From Pseudoalteromonas sp. 3D05 (GTDB taxonomy: Bacteria > Pseudomonadota > Gammaproteobacteria > Enterobacterales > Alteromonadaceae), in assembly GCF_002723455.1 (NCBI RefSeq), contig NZ_PDUS01000010.1, positions 79,874 through 143,873 of the forward strand: DNA of 64,000 nt, given 5' to 3'. How positions within the stretch are numbered: position 1 is the stretch's first letter; each line of letters opens with the position of its first letter. Position numbers and translations under genes: made by a program. Of the stretch, positions 63,688 to 64,000 are shown piece by piece. The notes beneath the pieces are model-generated. The model had not been told where the DNA came from. It did no database searches and saw only the letters and a program-made list of their open reading frames with translations.

Positions 63688-64000
63688 AGAACCCTGTTAT
63701 TGAATTAGCACAAGCATTAATACAACGTCGTTCAGTCACCCCTGAGGATGCTAATTGTCAGGCAATGATGAATAAACGCCTCGAAGCCATCGGCTTTAAC
63801 ATCGAATCAATGTTTTTTACAGACACGCTGAATACTTGGGCTCGAAAAGGCACTACTTCCCCACATTTTTGTTTTGCAGGTCATACTGATGTCGTGCCAA
63901 CTGGTCCAGAAGAAAACTGGCAACATCCTCCGTTTTCAGGCCTGATTGAAGAGGGTATGTTGCACGGTCGCGGTGCTGCAGATATGAAAGGCTCTTTAGC
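63684..64000 (+). CDS. dapE: Succinyl-diaminopimelate desuccinylase, N-terminal part (cut by window edge)
   Basis: The first ~105 codons of DapE, a zinc M20 amidohydrolase of lysine/diaminopimelate synthesis. [20 protein letters not shown] begins the protein; [18 protein letters not shown] holds the first zinc His and Asp, and [12 protein letters not shown] the second metal Asp. The start overlaps the yffB-like gene by 4 bases. The window ends inside the gene. Confidence 0.96.
   Translation, partial: MKNPVIELAQALIQRRSVTPEDANCQAMMNKRLEAIGFNIESMFFTDTLNTWARKGTTSPHFCFAGHTDVVPTGPEENWQHPPFSGLIEEGMLHGRGAADMKGSL

Noticed and set aside
1..64000. CRISPR array, rRNA operon, prophage structural genes or conjugation genes
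   Set aside because: None seen: no regularly spaced repeats, no rRNA-like sequence, and no capsid, tail, relaxase or type IV secretion proteins among the reading frames.

Overview
The window reads as chromosomal DNA of a marine gammaproteobacterium of the Alteromonadales, most likely Pseudoalteromonas or a close relative. This is inferred from gene content, low G+C, and familiar blocks such as ruvC-ruvA-ruvB, ybbP-ybbA/tesA, rluB-scpB and yfbV/ackA-pta. No rRNA or CRISPR array is visible. One tRNA gene, tRNA-Pro(GGG), is present.

Layout. 1-5353: Holliday-junction genes (ruvB runs off the left edge), an ABC exporter pair and divergent tesA. 5453-5529: tRNA-Pro. 5485-25009: a ~19.5 kb integrative island bounded by a perfect 49-bp direct repeat of the 3' part of the tRNA. 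It holds a heavy-metal efflux cassette (broken MerR regulator, two CDF transporters, CzcI-like protein, CzcCBA), a replication-like module (primase-polymerase-like protein, AlpA-like HTH), an XRE regulator with its own operators, a Fic protein with a convergent tiny ORF, a second tyrosine recombinase next to striking palindromes, a nucleoid-associated-protein/membrane-protein pair, and the tRNA-targeting integrase. 25010-30386: accessory DNA outside the right att site. It begins with a ~1.14 kb near-identical second copy of the XRE/small-ORF/Fic module (XRE copy broken), followed by a lipoprotein gene, a TIR-like/HNH gene pair that looks like a defence locus, and a decayed umuD-like remnant. 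30387-64000: core genome, including a sigma-54 activator whose repeated palindromes lie upstream of ccoG, an ABC-2 exporter, topA, a large Ig-like lipoprotein, a dicarboxylate symporter, sohB, a VolA-like lipase, yciK, rluB-scpB, xthA, rlmA, yfbV, ackA-pta, and an ACT / EIIA-like / ArsC-like / dapE run cut by the right edge.

How the parts work together. The metal genes form one forward-facing block behind a MerR-type 19-bp-spacer promoter: CDF pumps move metal to the periplasm and CzcCBA exports it across the envelope. The tRNA integrase, AlpA-like protein, repeated arm-type sites and att repeats form the mobility machinery. The least familiar pieces are (i) the NA37-family/membrane protein pair beside the integrase, (ii) the HNH/TIR-like pair, (iii) the convergent small ORF facing Fic, which carries a Fic-inhibition-like motif, and (iv) the palindromic activator sites upstream of ccoG. 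All functions are read from sequence by eye; no database search was run.
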